This document shows, piece after piece, positions 17,500-26,275 of a stretch of DNA of 64,000 nt. The notes below the pieces were generated by a model that did no database searches, was not told the origin of the DNA, and saw nothing but the letters and a program-made list of their open reading frames with translations. The first letter of the stretch is position 1, and every line of letters begins with the position of its first letter. The stretch spans positions 496,001 through 560,000 of the forward strand of contig JBJLGL010000001.1 of the NCBI GenBank assembly GCA_045564915.1, written 5' to 3'. The translations under genes and the position numbers were made by a program. This DNA comes from JAQWRV01 sp045564915. GTDB taxonomy: Bacteria; Pseudomonadota; Alphaproteobacteria; Rhodospirillales; Rhodospirillaceae.

Positions 17500-18762
17500 C
17501 TAGGGTGTAGGTCCCAGAACCAAAGAAGCATTAGTCCCGCCAAACCCAAATGAATTCGAAAGCGCAAAGCGAATGTCCCGAGCCTTGGCCACATGGGGAA
17601 CCAAATCAATATCGCAGCCAGAAGATGGATCATCTAAGTTCAACGTCGGCGGTGCTAATTGATTGGTCATTGCAAGAATAGAGTAAATAGCTTCCACACT
17701 GCCTGCGGCTCCGAGCAAATGACCAACAGCTGATTTAGTTGAAGACATCGATAGACGATAAGCATGTTTACCAAAAAGACGCTTCACAGCCCCCAGCTCA
17801 ATTTCATCCCCTTTTGGTGTAGATGTGCCATGCGCATTGACATAGTCAATGTCGTCGACAGATAGCCCAGAGTCAGCTATTGCGCCCCGCATTGCGCGAA
17901 AGCCGCCGTCGCCATCATCAGCAGGCGCTGTAATATGATGTGCGTCACCTGACAAACCGTAACCTAAAACTTCCGCGTAGATTCTTGCTCCGCGAGCTTT
18001 AGCATGGTCATAGTTTTCTAGCACTAACGCACCGGCACCTTCTCCCATCACAAATCCATCACGCCCCTTGTCCCAAGGCCTTGATCCTTTAGTAGGAACG
18101 TCATTATATCCGGTGGACAGCGCTTTAGCTGCAGCAAAGCCCGCCAAACCTAGGCGGCAGAGAGCCGCCTCCGCACCACCAGCCACCATTACGTCAGCAT
18201 CCCCGTACTTGATCATTCTTGCGGCATCGCCAATGGCATGGGCGCCGGTTGAACAGGCAGTTACTATGGAATGATTGGGCCCCTTAAAGCCATGCTTGAT
18301 GGATACTTGGCCAGAAACAAGGTTAATCAAACTAGACGGTATAAAGAATGGCGAAATGCGCCGTGGACCCTTTTCACTCAGCGTGATGGAATTATTGTAT
18401 ATGGTCTGAAGACCACCAATGCCCGAACCAATAATGACACCTGTTCGTTCGCGCTGGCACGCACTATCGGGTTTCCAGCCCGAGTCTTCAATTGCGTCGT
18501 CAGCAGCCGCAAGACCGAAAACAATAAAGTCATCCATGCGTCGCCGCTCTTTCGGCGACACTAGGGCATCAACATCGAACCTATATGGATGATCGTGGTC
18601 GGTAGGTACCTGCCCGCCAATCTGGCACGGCAAGTCCTCCACCTCAAACCCTTGAATCGCTCGAATTCCGGATTTGCTTGCGGTCAAGGACCTCCAGTTA
18701 CCCTCAACTCCGCGTCCCAGCGGGGTTAAAAGACCCATGCCTGTGACAACAACCCTTGTCAT
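17500..18762 (-). CDS. fabF: Beta-ketoacyl-ACP synthase II
   Basis: Condensing enzyme of type II fatty-acid synthesis that adds malonyl-ACP units to growing acyl chains. The 420-residue thiolase-fold protein has the Cys-His-His triad: nucleophile in VTACSTGAHAIGDA, first His in VNAHGTSTPKGDEIE and second in SAVGHLLGAAGS. The Gly-rich C-terminal NSFGFGGTNASLV is also present. It follows acpP on the same strand, in the order fabD-fabG-acpP-fabF. Confidence 0.97.
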   Translation of the reverse strand: MTRVVVTGMGLLTPLGRGVEGNWRSLTASKSGIRAIQGFEVEDLPCQIGGQVPTDHDHPYRFDVDALVSPKERRRMDDFIVFGLAAADDAIEDSGWKPDSACQRERTGVIIGSGIGGLQTIYNNSITLSEKGPRRISPFFIPSSLINLVSGQVSIKHGFKGPNHSIVTACSTGAHAIGDAARMIKYGDADVMVAGGAEAALCRLGLAGFAAAKALSTGYNDVPTKGSRPWDKGRDGFVMGEGAGALVLENYDHAKARGARIYAEVLGYGLSGDAHHITAPADDGDGGFRAMRGAIADSGLSVDDIDYVNAHGTSTPKGDEIELGAVKRLFGKHAYRLSMSSTKSAVGHLLGAAGSVEAIYSILAMTNQLAPPTLNLDDPSSGCDIDLVPHVAKARDIRFALSNSFGFGGTNASLVLGPTP

Positions 18763-18837
18763 AATCTCTGCTTAACGAGACTGATCAAACTTCCAGCGCG
18801 GTGATCTCGCTTCAAACGCGGTCGCCGCTTTATGCCA

Positions 18838-19074
18838 TTACGATGCGTTGGATTCGATAAAATTGATAGCATCTTTGACAGTCAGAATTTTTTCGGCTGC
18901 ATCGTCAGGGATTTCACAACTGAACTCCTCTTCAAATGCCATTACAAGCTCGACGGTATCAAGGCTATCGGCCCCAAGGTCGTCAATAAAGCTTGCAGTC
19001 TCAGTAACCTTGGACTCATCAACGCCCAAATGCTCTACAACTATTTTCTTAACGCGATCAGCGGCGTCACTCAT
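18838..19074 (-). CDS. acpP: Acyl carrier protein
   Basis: Small acidic carrier of 78 residues. The phosphopantetheine attachment serine lies in DDLGADSLDTVELVMAFEEEF, and helix I (VKKIVVEHLGVDESKV) is typical. GAGGT is positioned eight bases before the ATG. It carries acyl intermediates for FabF, FabG and FabD encoded beside it. The 140-base gap upstream may hold its own promoter, as is usual for this highly expressed gene, but no convincing -35/-10 pair was found. Confidence 0.98.
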   Translation of the reverse strand: MSDAADRVKKIVVEHLGVDESKVTETASFIDDLGADSLDTVELVMAFEEEFSCEIPDDAAEKILTVKDAINFIESNAS

Positions 19075-19214
19075 GGCGTCTTACCTCACATGTTCCCAAG
19101 GGTTGTATTTAGCGACGAAGGAGTGCCAAGAGGCATCCCGTCCTCCCCGAAGCGCCGGTTAGGTAGCATACTTCATATGCGTTGGCTAGGCCTATGCGGA
19201 GGGTCAAAAACCGC

Positions 19215-19952
19215 TTAAATCATTGCCATTCCGCCATTTACGTGCAAGGTCTGCCCGGTAACATAGGCAGCTTCCTCAGATGCGAGATAGACAACGGCGG
19301 CCGCCACATCGGCTGTGTCGCCAAATCGACCCGTAGGAATAGCGGTCATCATAGCGTCTCGCTGCTGGTCATTTAGCGCGTCAGTCATGGCTGTTGAGAT
19401 AAAACCGGGGGCTACACAATTCGCTGTAATTCCTCGACTGGCTACTTCCTGGGCCAAAGACTTCGTGAATCCGATAAGGCCAGCCTTGGAGGCAGCGTAA
19501 TTTACTTGCCCAGCATTTCCAGTAACCCCAACAATAGAAGTAATTGAAATTATACGGCCGTAACGCCTCTTCATCATGCCGCGGATGACCCCGCGTGTAA
19601 GCTTGAAAGCGACGGCGAGGTTAATACCGATTACGTCCCAGAACTCTTCGTCTTTCATCCTTAAAATCAAACCATCGCGAGCAATGCCCGCATTGTTAAT
19701 CAGTATATCGACTGGTCCCGCAGCTTCTTCAGCATCCACAATCAGGTTCTCTACGAGACTAGCATCTGCAAGATCACAGGGGACCGCATATGCACGCTCC
19801 CCCAAATCACTCACTAATCCCTGAAGCAACTTCTCACGCGTCCCTGAAACTACGACCGTCGCACCTTGGGTATGTAGTGCCCCCGCAATCTGCGCACCGA
19901 TACCTCCTGTCGCACCCGTTATGAGAGCTGTCTTGCCGGACAAATCAAACAT
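19215..19952 (-). CDS. fabG: 3-oxoacyl-ACP reductase
   Basis: NADPH-dependent reductase of fatty-acid elongation, a classical SDR of 245 residues. Cofactor motif TGATGGIGAQIA, NNAG motif LINNAGIARDG, catalytic Ser in ISITSIVG and the YAASK motif (NYAASKAGLIG) are all present, with the family C-terminus YVTGQTLHVNGGMAMI. The ATG at 19952 is preferred over the one four codons upstream because GGAG lies six bases before it. It sits between fabD and acpP. Confidence 0.96.
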   Translation of the reverse strand: MFDLSGKTALITGATGGIGAQIAGALHTQGATVVVSGTREKLLQGLVSDLGERAYAVPCDLADASLVENLIVDAEEAAGPVDILINNAGIARDGLILRMKDEEFWDVIGINLAVAFKLTRGVIRGMMKRRYGRIISITSIVGVTGNAGQVNYAASKAGLIGFTKSLAQEVASRGITANCVAPGFISTAMTDALNDQQRDAMMTAIPTGRFGDTADVAAAVVYLASEEAAYVTGQTLHVNGGMAMI

Positions 19953-20000
19953 ATACTTCTCCATTCGCTATTGAACTGCAGGATTATGCGGCCTGAAGTA

Positions 20001-20942
20001 TCAAATTCCGTTCAGAAAATCTTCAATATCATCTGGGTTTTGCAGGCTAATCGATTTAACGCCCGGGCTAATACGCCGGGCCATACTTGACAATACCTTG
20101 CCTGCTCCAGCTTCAATCAGCATGTCTACACCAGCCTCACTCATCATGGATACACTTTCTCGCCAGCGCACCATACCTGTAACCTGTGCCACCAAAAGCT
20201 TCCTGATTTCCTGTGGCTCCTTCACACTGGTAGCTGTTATATTTGACACCAAAGGAACCATAGATGGCTTGATTTCAACTGCTTGCAAAGCAAGCTCCAT
20301 CGTGTCAGCCGCTGGCGCCATCAAAGAGCAATGGAATGGCGCACTTACACTCAACATTACCGCTCTCTTGGCCCCTTTTTCTTTGGCTAATTCAACAGCC
20401 CGCTGAACCGCTAAAGCATCACCAGAGACCACCACTTGACTGGGTGTATTGTCGTTAGCCACCGCGCATACCTGACTGCCCTGTGCGGCCTCAACAACCT
20501 CCTTTGCCTCCTCTAGGTTAAGACCTATAAGTGCCGCCATTGCTCCTTCGCCTACTGGAACAGCAGACTGCATGGCCTGCCCACGAATCTTAAGCAATCG
20601 GGCCGTGTCCACTAGGGATAGAGCATCCGAGGCCGCAAGAGCTGAATACTCGCCAAGTGAATGTCCGGCGACGAAGCGAGCGGTGTCTTTGACCAATACA
20701 TTACCCTGCTTAGAAAGCACGCGAATTACCGCCAAGCTAACCGCCATTAACGCTGGTTGAGCATTTTCCGTCAGCGTCAGCTGATCCAGGGGGCCCTCAA
20801 ACATCAGTTGTGACAGTGATTGTTTGAGCGCCTCATCAACTTCCTCGAAAACTTCTCGGGCTTCGGCAAATGCCCCATTTAATTCCTTACCCATGCCAAC
20901 TGCTTGGGATCCCTGTCCTGGGAAAACGTATGCCCAACTCAT
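20001..20942 (-). CDS. fabD: Malonyl-CoA:ACP transacylase
   Basis: Loads malonyl groups onto acyl carrier protein. About 313 residues with the N-terminal VFPGQGSQAVGMGKEL, the nucleophile motif GHSLGEYSALAA, an oxyanion/carboxylate-binding Arg in the MAALIGL-VVEAA region, and the catalytic His in SAPFHCSLM. The ATG at 20942 has GGGG five bases upstream; an in-frame GTG two codons earlier is an alternative. First gene of the fab cluster, divergent from rpsF. Confidence 0.96.
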   Translation of the reverse strand: MSWAYVFPGQGSQAVGMGKELNGAFAEAREVFEEVDEALKQSLSQLMFEGPLDQLTLTENAQPALMAVSLAVIRVLSKQGNVLVKDTARFVAGHSLGEYSALAASDALSLVDTARLLKIRGQAMQSAVPVGEGAMAALIGLNLEEAKEVVEAAQGSQVCAVANDNTPSQVVVSGDALAVQRAVELAKEKGAKRAVMLSVSAPFHCSLMAPAADTMELALQAVEIKPSMVPLVSNITATSVKEPQEIRKLLVAQVTGMVRWRESVSMMSEAGVDMLIEAGAGKVLSSMARRISPGVKSISLQNPDDIEDFLNGI

Positions 20943-21138
20943 TGTCACCCCACAAAGTTCAGTACGTATTATAATTACAGTTTAGGGCCTGTATTGCACC
21001 TCCCTGTCAACTCTGGGTTAAGTCAGATTGATGGCTACAATGCGAACCTGGCCAAATTGCTACGTCCTATAATACCTAATCTTAAGCTCGCATACTCCGA
21101 ACCAATACATAATAACGCATCGTTCCTAATTGCATTAC

Positions 21139-21166
21139 TTGCTACGCAATCGGAAATGTGTATAGT
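21139..21166 (+). promoter_or_regulatory. Candidate promoter of the rpsF-rpsR-rplI operon
   Basis: TTGCTA (21139-21144) and TATAGT (21161-21166) are separated by 16 bases. The predicted transcript starts near 21173, giving an untranslated leader of about 85 bases before rpsF. This lies in the 316-base divergent gap between fabD and rpsF (20943-21258); the fabD-proximal part of the gap shows no other clear signal. Confidence 0.55.
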
Positions 21167-21175
21167 CCGGCGCTT

Positions 21176-21205
21176 CATAGCTCCTTGCCGGTCTACCCGG
21201 CTATG
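21176..21205 (+). ncRNA. Hairpin in rpsF leader, candidate S6:S18 autoregulatory element
   Basis: In the rpsF leader the stem GCCGG/CCGGC (21187-21191 with 21197-21201) closes loop TCTAC. It sits on a lower helix CATA/TATG (21176-21179 with 21202-21205), with the bases GCTCCTT bulged on the 5' side. Many bacterial rpsF transcripts carry a leader motif bound by the S6:S18 complex, with an asymmetric bulge and a conserved CCG; position and shape here are compatible. No covariance test was possible, so the assignment is tentative. Confidence 0.4.
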
Positions 21206-21258
21206 CCTGAGGATCATGGGGTCCTAAGGAAGAGAGAAGCCATAAGGAGAGCATTTTC

Positions 21259-21750
21259 ATGTCTCTATACGAGAGCGTGGTTATAGCGCGTCAAGATATC
21301 TCACCTGCACAGGTGGATACCCTGGCCGACGATCTTACAAAAATCATCGAAGAGAATGGTGGGTCCATTGCTAAGCGCGAGCATTGGGGGTTGCGTAGCC
21401 TTGCCTTCCGTATCAAGAAAAATCGTAAAGGCCACTATATGTTATTTAATGTAGATGCACCTGCTGCAGCTATCGCGGAATATGAACGGCGCATGCGTAT
21501 TAATGAAGATATTCTGCGCTATATTACTATCAGCGTTGAAGAACATGAAGAAGGTCAGTCTTCCATTCTTCAGAACAAAGGCAGACCAAGTGGCCGGGGT
21601 GATCGAGGTGAGCGCCCTGACAGGAGTGAACAAGGTGGCCGGGGTGATCGAGGTGAGCGCCCTGACAGGAGTGAACAAGGTGGCCGGTTTGATTCTGGCC
21701 GAAATTCGACTACTGCCGACACCGCGCCTGTCGAGGAAGGAAAAGGCTGA
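21259..21750 (+). CDS. rpsF: 30S ribosomal protein S6 with expanded C-terminal tail
   Basis: Ribosomal protein S6, which pairs with S18 on the 30S platform. Residues 1 to about 97 are the conserved core (YESVVIARQDISPAQVD; LRSLAFRIKKNRKGHYMLFNVDA). The remaining roughly 65 residues are a low-complexity charged tail in which GRGDRGERPDRSEQG is repeated twice in perfect tandem, followed by a third partial start. S6 tails vary between bacteria, so the tail is probably tolerated. The stop codon overlaps the rpsR ATG by one base. AAGGAGAG precedes the start. Confidence 0.96.
   Translation: MSLYESVVIARQDISPAQVDTLADDLTKIIEENGGSIAKREHWGLRSLAFRIKKNRKGHYMLFNVDAPAAAIAEYERRMRINEDILRYITISVEEHEEGQSSILQNKGRPSGRGDRGERPDRSEQGGRGDRGERPDRSEQGGRFDSGRNSTTADTAPVEEGKG
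21591..21687. repeat. Perfect 45-bp tandem duplication in rpsF tail
   Basis: Two identical 45-bp units at 21591-21635 and 21636-21680, followed by the first seven bases of a third (21681-21687). The unit is 15 codons, so the frame is kept and GRGDRGERPDRSEQG is duplicated. Identity at every third codon position points to recent slippage or unequal exchange. Confidence 0.95.
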
Positions 21751-21986
21751 TGGTAATGAAACGCAAAGCCTTCTTCCGCCGCCGCAAATCGTGTCCCTTC
21801 ACTGGTCCAAATGCGCCAAAGATCGACTACAAGGATGTAAAACTTCTACAGCGCTACATTTCCGAGCGCGGTAAGATCGTTCCAAGTCGAATCACAGCTG
21901 TTTCGGCAAAGAAGCAACGTGAACTCTCACGGGCAATTAAACGAGCTAGGTTTTTAGCCCTATTACCCTATGTTGTTAGTGAGTAG
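21750..21986 (+). CDS. rpsR: 30S ribosomal protein S18
   Basis: S18, 78 residues, partner of S6 in the 30S platform. Core motifs are FFRRRKSCPFTG, IDYKDVKLLQRYISERGKIVPSRIT and the rRNA-binding block KKQRELSRAIKRARFLALLPYV. Translation is coupled to rpsF by a one-base stop/start overlap; an in-frame ATG two codons later is an alternative start. It is followed by rplI after 11 bases. Confidence 0.97.
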   Translation: MVMKRKAFFRRRKSCPFTGPNAPKIDYKDVKLLQRYISERGKIVPSRITAVSAKKQRELSRAIKRARFLALLPYVVSE

Positions 21987-21997
21987 GGGAAGCAATC

Positions 21998-22648
21998 ATG
22001 CATGTCATTCTCCTAGAGCGAATCGAAAAGCTGGGCCAAATGGGTGACGTAGTCAGCGTGAAAGCAGGCTATGCCCGCAATTTTTTACTGCCACAAAAGA
22101 AAGCATTGCGGGCCACTGATGCCAACAAGTCCTACTTCGAAAGCAAAAGAACCGAGCTTGAAGCCATCAACTTGGAAAGGCGTACCGAAGCTGAATCTGT
22201 TGCAAAAAAAGTAGCCGGCCAGCATCTTATTCTCGTTCGCCAAGCGGGTGAAGGGGGTCAGCTTTATGGATCAGTTACAGCACGTGATGTTGCGGACGGC
22301 CTCAAAGAAGAGGGCATTAGAATGGATCGAGGTCAGGTTGAACTAAATGCCGCCATTAAACAACTCGGCCAACACGTGGTTCCCGTTAGACTCCATCCTG
22401 AGGTTTCTGTAGATATAACTGTCACGGTGTCTCGCTCAAAAGATCAAGCCGATATAGATGCTGCCGCGGCCGTTGCGGTGTCTTTGATGGAGAAAGCAGA
22501 AGATGCGGCTCAAGCTGTTCAACTTGAAAGAGAGGCAGAACAAGCTCTCGAAGAGACATTAGATTCCGACGCAAAAGGGTTAAAACTTGAAAGTGATGAG
22601 TCGGAAAAGAAAGAAGCGGTCAACGAAGAGAGCAACAAAACAGAGTAA
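21998..22648 (+). CDS. rplI: 50S ribosomal protein L9
   Basis: L9, 216 residues. The N-terminal domain has MHVILLERIEKLGQMGDVVSVKAGYARNFLLP, followed by the long connecting helix and the C-terminal rRNA-binding domain with GGQLYGSVTARDVAD. From about residue 150 there is an acidic, Ala/Glu-rich extension of roughly 65 residues not found in the 149-residue E. coli protein; such extensions are common in alphaproteobacterial L9. It is the last gene of the ribosomal operon, followed by a strong terminator. Confidence 0.96.
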   Translation: MHVILLERIEKLGQMGDVVSVKAGYARNFLLPQKKALRATDANKSYFESKRTELEAINLERRTEAESVAKKVAGQHLILVRQAGEGGQLYGSVTARDVADGLKEEGIRMDRGQVELNAAIKQLGQHVVPVRLHPEVSVDITVTVSRSKDQADIDAAAAVAVSLMEKAEDAAQAVQLEREAEQALEETLDSDAKGLKLESDESEKKEAVNEESNKTE

Positions 22649-22681
22649 GCCTGCCATCCTATTGATCTGAAGGAATTTACC

Positions 22682-22718
22682 AAACGCCCATCTCTATATA
22701 GAGATGGGCGTTTTCTTT
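22682..22718 (+). terminator. Rho-independent terminator after rplI
   Basis: A perfect 13-bp inverted repeat (AAACGCCCATCTC / GAGATGGGCGTTT, 22682-22713) encloses a TATATA loop, followed by TTTTCTTTTA. GC-rich stem plus U-tract 34 bases after the rplI stop makes a textbook intrinsic terminator separating the ribosomal operon from dnaB. Confidence 0.93.
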
Positions 22719-22807
22719 TAAATCGACTCGTGTTTATCCACGGGTTCCACCTACTTCACACACTATCGCCAGTGCACCCCAGGCCCTATTTTGCTATGGT
22801 CCCCATT

Positions 22808-24343
22808 ATGAAGACATCCGCATCACCTGTCCTTGCCCAGGACGTAACCGTGGGCAACGAACCAGACGTTTTCCGGTTACCGCCCCAAAACCTGGACGCT
22901 GAGCGCGCCTTGCTGGGTGCTATCATGCTCAACAACCGTGCTTACGATGCAGTGTCCGACTATCTGCATGCTTATCACTTCTCCGATCCCCTGCACGTTA
23001 AAGTCTACGAAGCAACATCAAAGCTAATGGAACAAGGACACCAGGCCAATCCCATAACCCTAAAGACCTACTTGGAACAGGATCCCTTGGTGCAAGAGGC
23101 GGGCGGCATGGCCTTCCTTACCGGGTTAGCCAACTCAGTGGTCACTGTGGTAAATGCAAGCGACTACGGAAAACTTATATACGACCTCTATCTACGCCGC
23201 GAGCTTATCACTGTTGGCCAGGACATGGTAAACGATGCCTTTGAATCTGGCCTTGACGATACAGCATTGGATCAAATCGAAGGCTCCGAGCAACGCCTCT
23301 TCGATTTGGCTGCGACGGGCCAAATTGAAGGCGGGTTTGCCCAATTTGAAGAGGCTCTCACAGCAGCTATTGATATGGCCGAAGCTGCTCATCGGCGCGA
23401 CGGAGCACTTTCAGGCACAACGACTGGCTTGGATGATCTCGATGCCAAACTCGGAGGACTACACCCCTCTGACCTCGTAATTGTGGCTGGGCGCCCAGCA
23501 ATGGGAAAATCAGCTCTAGCCACGACTATTGCTTTTAATGCAGCTAAATATTTCCAGGGAACAGAACGCGAAGAGGACCATGGCAAATTAGTGGCTTTTT
23601 TTTCGTTAGAAATGAGTTCCGAACAATTAGCAACAAGGATTTTAGCTGAACGCGCCCGCGTAAACTCCCACGATATTCGCACCGGACGCTTGGCTAACGA
23701 GGACTTTGGAAAACTCGTGTCCGCCAGCCAAGAGTTGTATAGCCTGCCCTTGTTTATGGACGATACGCCGGCACTCACTGTCTCAGCTATGCGCACCCGC
23801 TGCAGGCGGTTAGCTCGCCAAGCACGAAGTAAACATCACAATGGCCTCGGCTTAATCGTTATCGATTATCTCCAACTTCTTGATGCCGGTCGGGCTAGCA
23901 GAAGCGAAAACCGGGTCCAGGAGATTTCTGCTATTAGCCGGGGGCTTAAAGCCCTTGCTAAAGAAATTAATGTTCCTGTCTTAGCTCTCTCACAGCTTTC
24001 TCGTGCTGTCGAACAACGTGAGGATAAGCGGCCGCAGCTCTCTGACTTACGTGAGTCTGGTTCAATCGAACAGGACGCGGATGTAGTTACCTTTATTTAC
24101 CGCGAAGAGTATTATCTGGAACGCAAGCATCCACAGCGAGAGCAGTTTGATTCCGAGGATCGATACCAGGAGAAAATGCTAAAGTGGCAGGACGATATGG
24201 AAGCTGTCCATAATGTCGCCGAGGTAATAGTTGGCAAACAACGACACGGCCCCATTGGCACGATCAAGCTTCTATTTGAGCCATCCTTCACCCACTTTGA
24301 TAACTTGGCCGACTCTGGTCGCTTGCCTGAAGAGATAGGTTAA
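22808..24343 (+). CDS. dnaB: Replicative DNA helicase DnaB
   Basis: Hexameric 5'-3' replication-fork helicase, about 511 residues from the chosen start. N-terminal domain RLPPQNLDAERALLGAIMLNNRAYD; RecA-like ATPase with Walker A VAGRPAMGKSALA, Walker B-type LIVIDYLQLL, and SQLSRAVEQREDKRPQLSDLRESGSIEQDAD. The open frame continues upstream with candidate ATGs at 22730 and 22796; the one at 22808 starts closest to the conserved region, but no clear ribosome binding site decides it. alr follows after five bases. Confidence 0.96.
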   Translation: MKTSASPVLAQDVTVGNEPDVFRLPPQNLDAERALLGAIMLNNRAYDAVSDYLHAYHFSDPLHVKVYEATSKLMEQGHQANPITLKTYLEQDPLVQEAGGMAFLTGLANSVVTVVNASDYGKLIYDLYLRRELITVGQDMVNDAFESGLDDTALDQIEGSEQRLFDLAATGQIEGGFAQFEEALTAAIDMAEAAHRRDGALSGTTTGLDDLDAKLGGLHPSDLVIVAGRPAMGKSALATTIAFNAAKYFQGTEREEDHGKLVAFFSLEMSSEQLATRILAERARVNSHDIRTGRLANEDFGKLVSASQELYSLPLFMDDTPALTVSAMRTRCRRLARQARSKHHNGLGLIVIDYLQLLDAGRASRSENRVQEISAISRGLKALAKEINVPVLALSQLSRAVEQREDKRPQLSDLRESGSIEQDADVVTFIYREEYYLERKHPQREQFDSEDRYQEKMLKWQDDMEAVHNVAEVIVGKQRHGPIGTIKLLFEPSFTHFDNLADSGRLPEEIG

Positions 24344-24348
24344 CCGAC

Positions 24349-25497
24349 GTGGCCTTGCTGAGAGCTCCGACATCACCGGAGCAGGCTGGCGCGGTACTCA
24401 CCGTCGACTTGGCAGCCTTATGTAAGAACTGGCATTTCTTGAATAGTAAAATCCACCAAGGATGCGATTGTGGAGCTGTCGTCAAAGCGGACGCATACGG
24501 ACTTGGGGTCAATTATGTAGCCAAGGCACTATTGGATACTGGATGTAAGACTTTTTACGTCGCCCATCTTGAGGAAGGTATTGGCCTGAGAAAAATTCTT
24601 GGTTCCACACCCCGGATTATTGTAATGCACGGTCCAGTCGAAAAACTCGAAGATGAATTCTTTGCCCATGACTTAGTCCCAGTACTCAATACGCCACAAC
24701 AAGTATCGTCTTGGCGTAAATTTATTCAAGCTTCTGGTGTTCTAAAGGAAACGGTTATTCAGGTTGATACGGGCATGAACAGACTTGGCCTTAGTAGTAG
24801 CGAGTTTGTCGACCACATGAACAACTCTGAGGGTTTTAAGGGGCTTGCTCCGCTAGCTCTGATGACCCACCTCGCTTGCGCTGGCATACCGGAACACCCA
24901 CTCAATCAGATCCAGCTCGAAAAATTTGTAGTGGCCCTCAGGCTGTTCCGGACCAGATTTCCTGAGGCCAAGGGCTCACTGGCCAACAGCTCAGGAATAT
25001 TTCTGGGGGAAGAATGGCAGTTTGATCTCGCCCGTCCGGGTGCCGCTTTATATGGGATCGGGCCTCAAAATAACTCCGTAAACCCGATGTTGCCCGTAGT
25101 AAGTTTGCAAGCAGAAATCTTGCAAATCCGGCACGTTGACACCGCTGGTACCGTTGGATACGGTGCAACCTTCCAGGCCGCCGATGGTGATAGATTGGCA
25201 ACAGTTTCAATAGGTTACGCTGACGGTTTCCACCGTACATTAAGTAATGCCGGGAGCGCGCGGTTGGATGGTATGACTGTGCAGGTGGCAGGTGTTGTCT
25301 CCATGGATCTACTCACGTTTGATGTTAGTGGCGTTCCTGAATCTCTTGCCGTACCTGGCGCAATGATAGACATTATCTCGACAACTCACACTGTCGATGA
25401 CATGGCGCGCGAGGCGGGCACTATAGGTTATGAAATTCTGACAGGCCTTGGGCAGCGCTTTGCCCGCCAGTACTTGCCGCTAAGATGTCCGGATTAG
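24349..25497 (+). CDS. alr: Alanine racemase
   Basis: PLP-dependent enzyme giving D-alanine for peptidoglycan. The 382-residue protein has the PLP-lysine motif AVVKADAYGLGV, the conserved MNRLGL segment, the phosphate-binding LANSSGIFLG and the catalytic Tyr region TVGYGATFQA. C-terminal motifs SIGYADGFHR and GVVSMDL are present. A GTG start lies five bases after the dnaB stop; the dnaB-alr-radA arrangement recurs in alphaproteobacteria. Confidence 0.95.
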   Translation: MALLRAPTSPEQAGAVLTVDLAALCKNWHFLNSKIHQGCDCGAVVKADAYGLGVNYVAKALLDTGCKTFYVAHLEEGIGLRKILGSTPRIIVMHGPVEKLEDEFFAHDLVPVLNTPQQVSSWRKFIQASGVLKETVIQVDTGMNRLGLSSSEFVDHMNNSEGFKGLAPLALMTHLACAGIPEHPLNQIQLEKFVVALRLFRTRFPEAKGSLANSSGIFLGEEWQFDLARPGAALYGIGPQNNSVNPMLPVVSLQAEILQIRHVDTAGTVGYGATFQAADGDRLATVSIGYADGFHRTLSNAGSARLDGMTVQVAGVVSMDLLTFDVSGVPESLAVPGAMIDIISTTHTVDDMAREAGTIGYEILTGLGQRFARQYLPLRCPD

Positions 25498-25501
25498 AGG
25501 C

Positions 25502-26275
25502 ATGAATGCCATAGCGCTCATAGGCCGTATGGTCATCCGGTTCCTGGAGCATCTGGGAAAACTGACGGTTTTCACTATAACATCCGTCTCACATTGTGTA
25601 CGCCCACCAATCTTCCCCAGGCTAATTGGTCGGCAAATGATTGATATAGGTTACTACTCTCTTCCAGTCGTGGGGTTAACAGCGATTTTTTCCGGCATGG
25701 TCCTGGCCCTGCAAAGCTATACCGGCTTTGCTCGCTTCAATGCTGAAAGTGCCATTGCCAATGTGGTAGTACTATCTATCACCCGTGAACTCGGCCCTGT
25801 GCTTGCCGGTCTAATGGTGGCGGGCCGTATTGGCGCTTCCATGGCAGCCGAAATAGGCACCATGCGCGTGACGGAACAGATTGATGCACTAACCACACTT
25901 TCGACTAACCCTTATAAATATCTTATCGCTCCTAGGCTCATTGCCGGTCTATTGATGTTGCCGCTGCTTGTTCTTGTAGCAGATATTATCGGCGTATTTG
26001 GGGGCTACCTTGTTGGGGTTTTTAAGCTTGGCTTCAACCCGAATGTCTATTTGGCTAACACGATAGATTTCCTCGAACCTCTAGATGTAATTTCTGGTTT
26101 GGTAAAAGCGGCCGTATTCGGATTCATCATCGCCCTAATGGGCTGTTATAACGGCTTTCATTCTCAGGGTGGGGCCCAAGGAGTTGGCACTGCAACAACT
26201 AATGCTGTCGTGTCATCTTCAATTCTGATTCTCACCTTCAACTACATTATTACTGAGCTGTTTTTCGCTGTATGA
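25502..26275 (+). CDS. mlaE: MlaE-family lipid ABC transporter permease
   Basis: Integral membrane permease of 257 residues of the MlaE/YrbE family, which moves phospholipids or related lipids between membranes. It has the family regions FSGMVLALQSYTGFARF, ITRELGPVLAGLMVAGRIGASMAAEIGTMRVTEQIDAL (coupling helix) and the C-terminal GCYNGFHSQGGAQGVGTATTNAVV. Five or six hydrophobic segments are seen. It overlaps the ATPase gene by four bases. No MlaD-type MCE protein is encoded in the window, so the binding component must lie elsewhere. Confidence 0.93.
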   Translation: MNAIALIGRMVIRFLEHLGKLTVFTITSVSHCVRPPIFPRLIGRQMIDIGYYSLPVVGLTAIFSGMVLALQSYTGFARFNAESAIANVVVLSITRELGPVLAGLMVAGRIGASMAAEIGTMRVTEQIDALTTLSTNPYKYLIAPRLIAGLLMLPLLVLVADIIGVFGGYLVGVFKLGFNPNVYLANTIDFLEPLDVISGLVKAAVFGFIIALMGCYNGFHSQGGAQGVGTATTNAVVSSSILILTFNYIITELFFAV

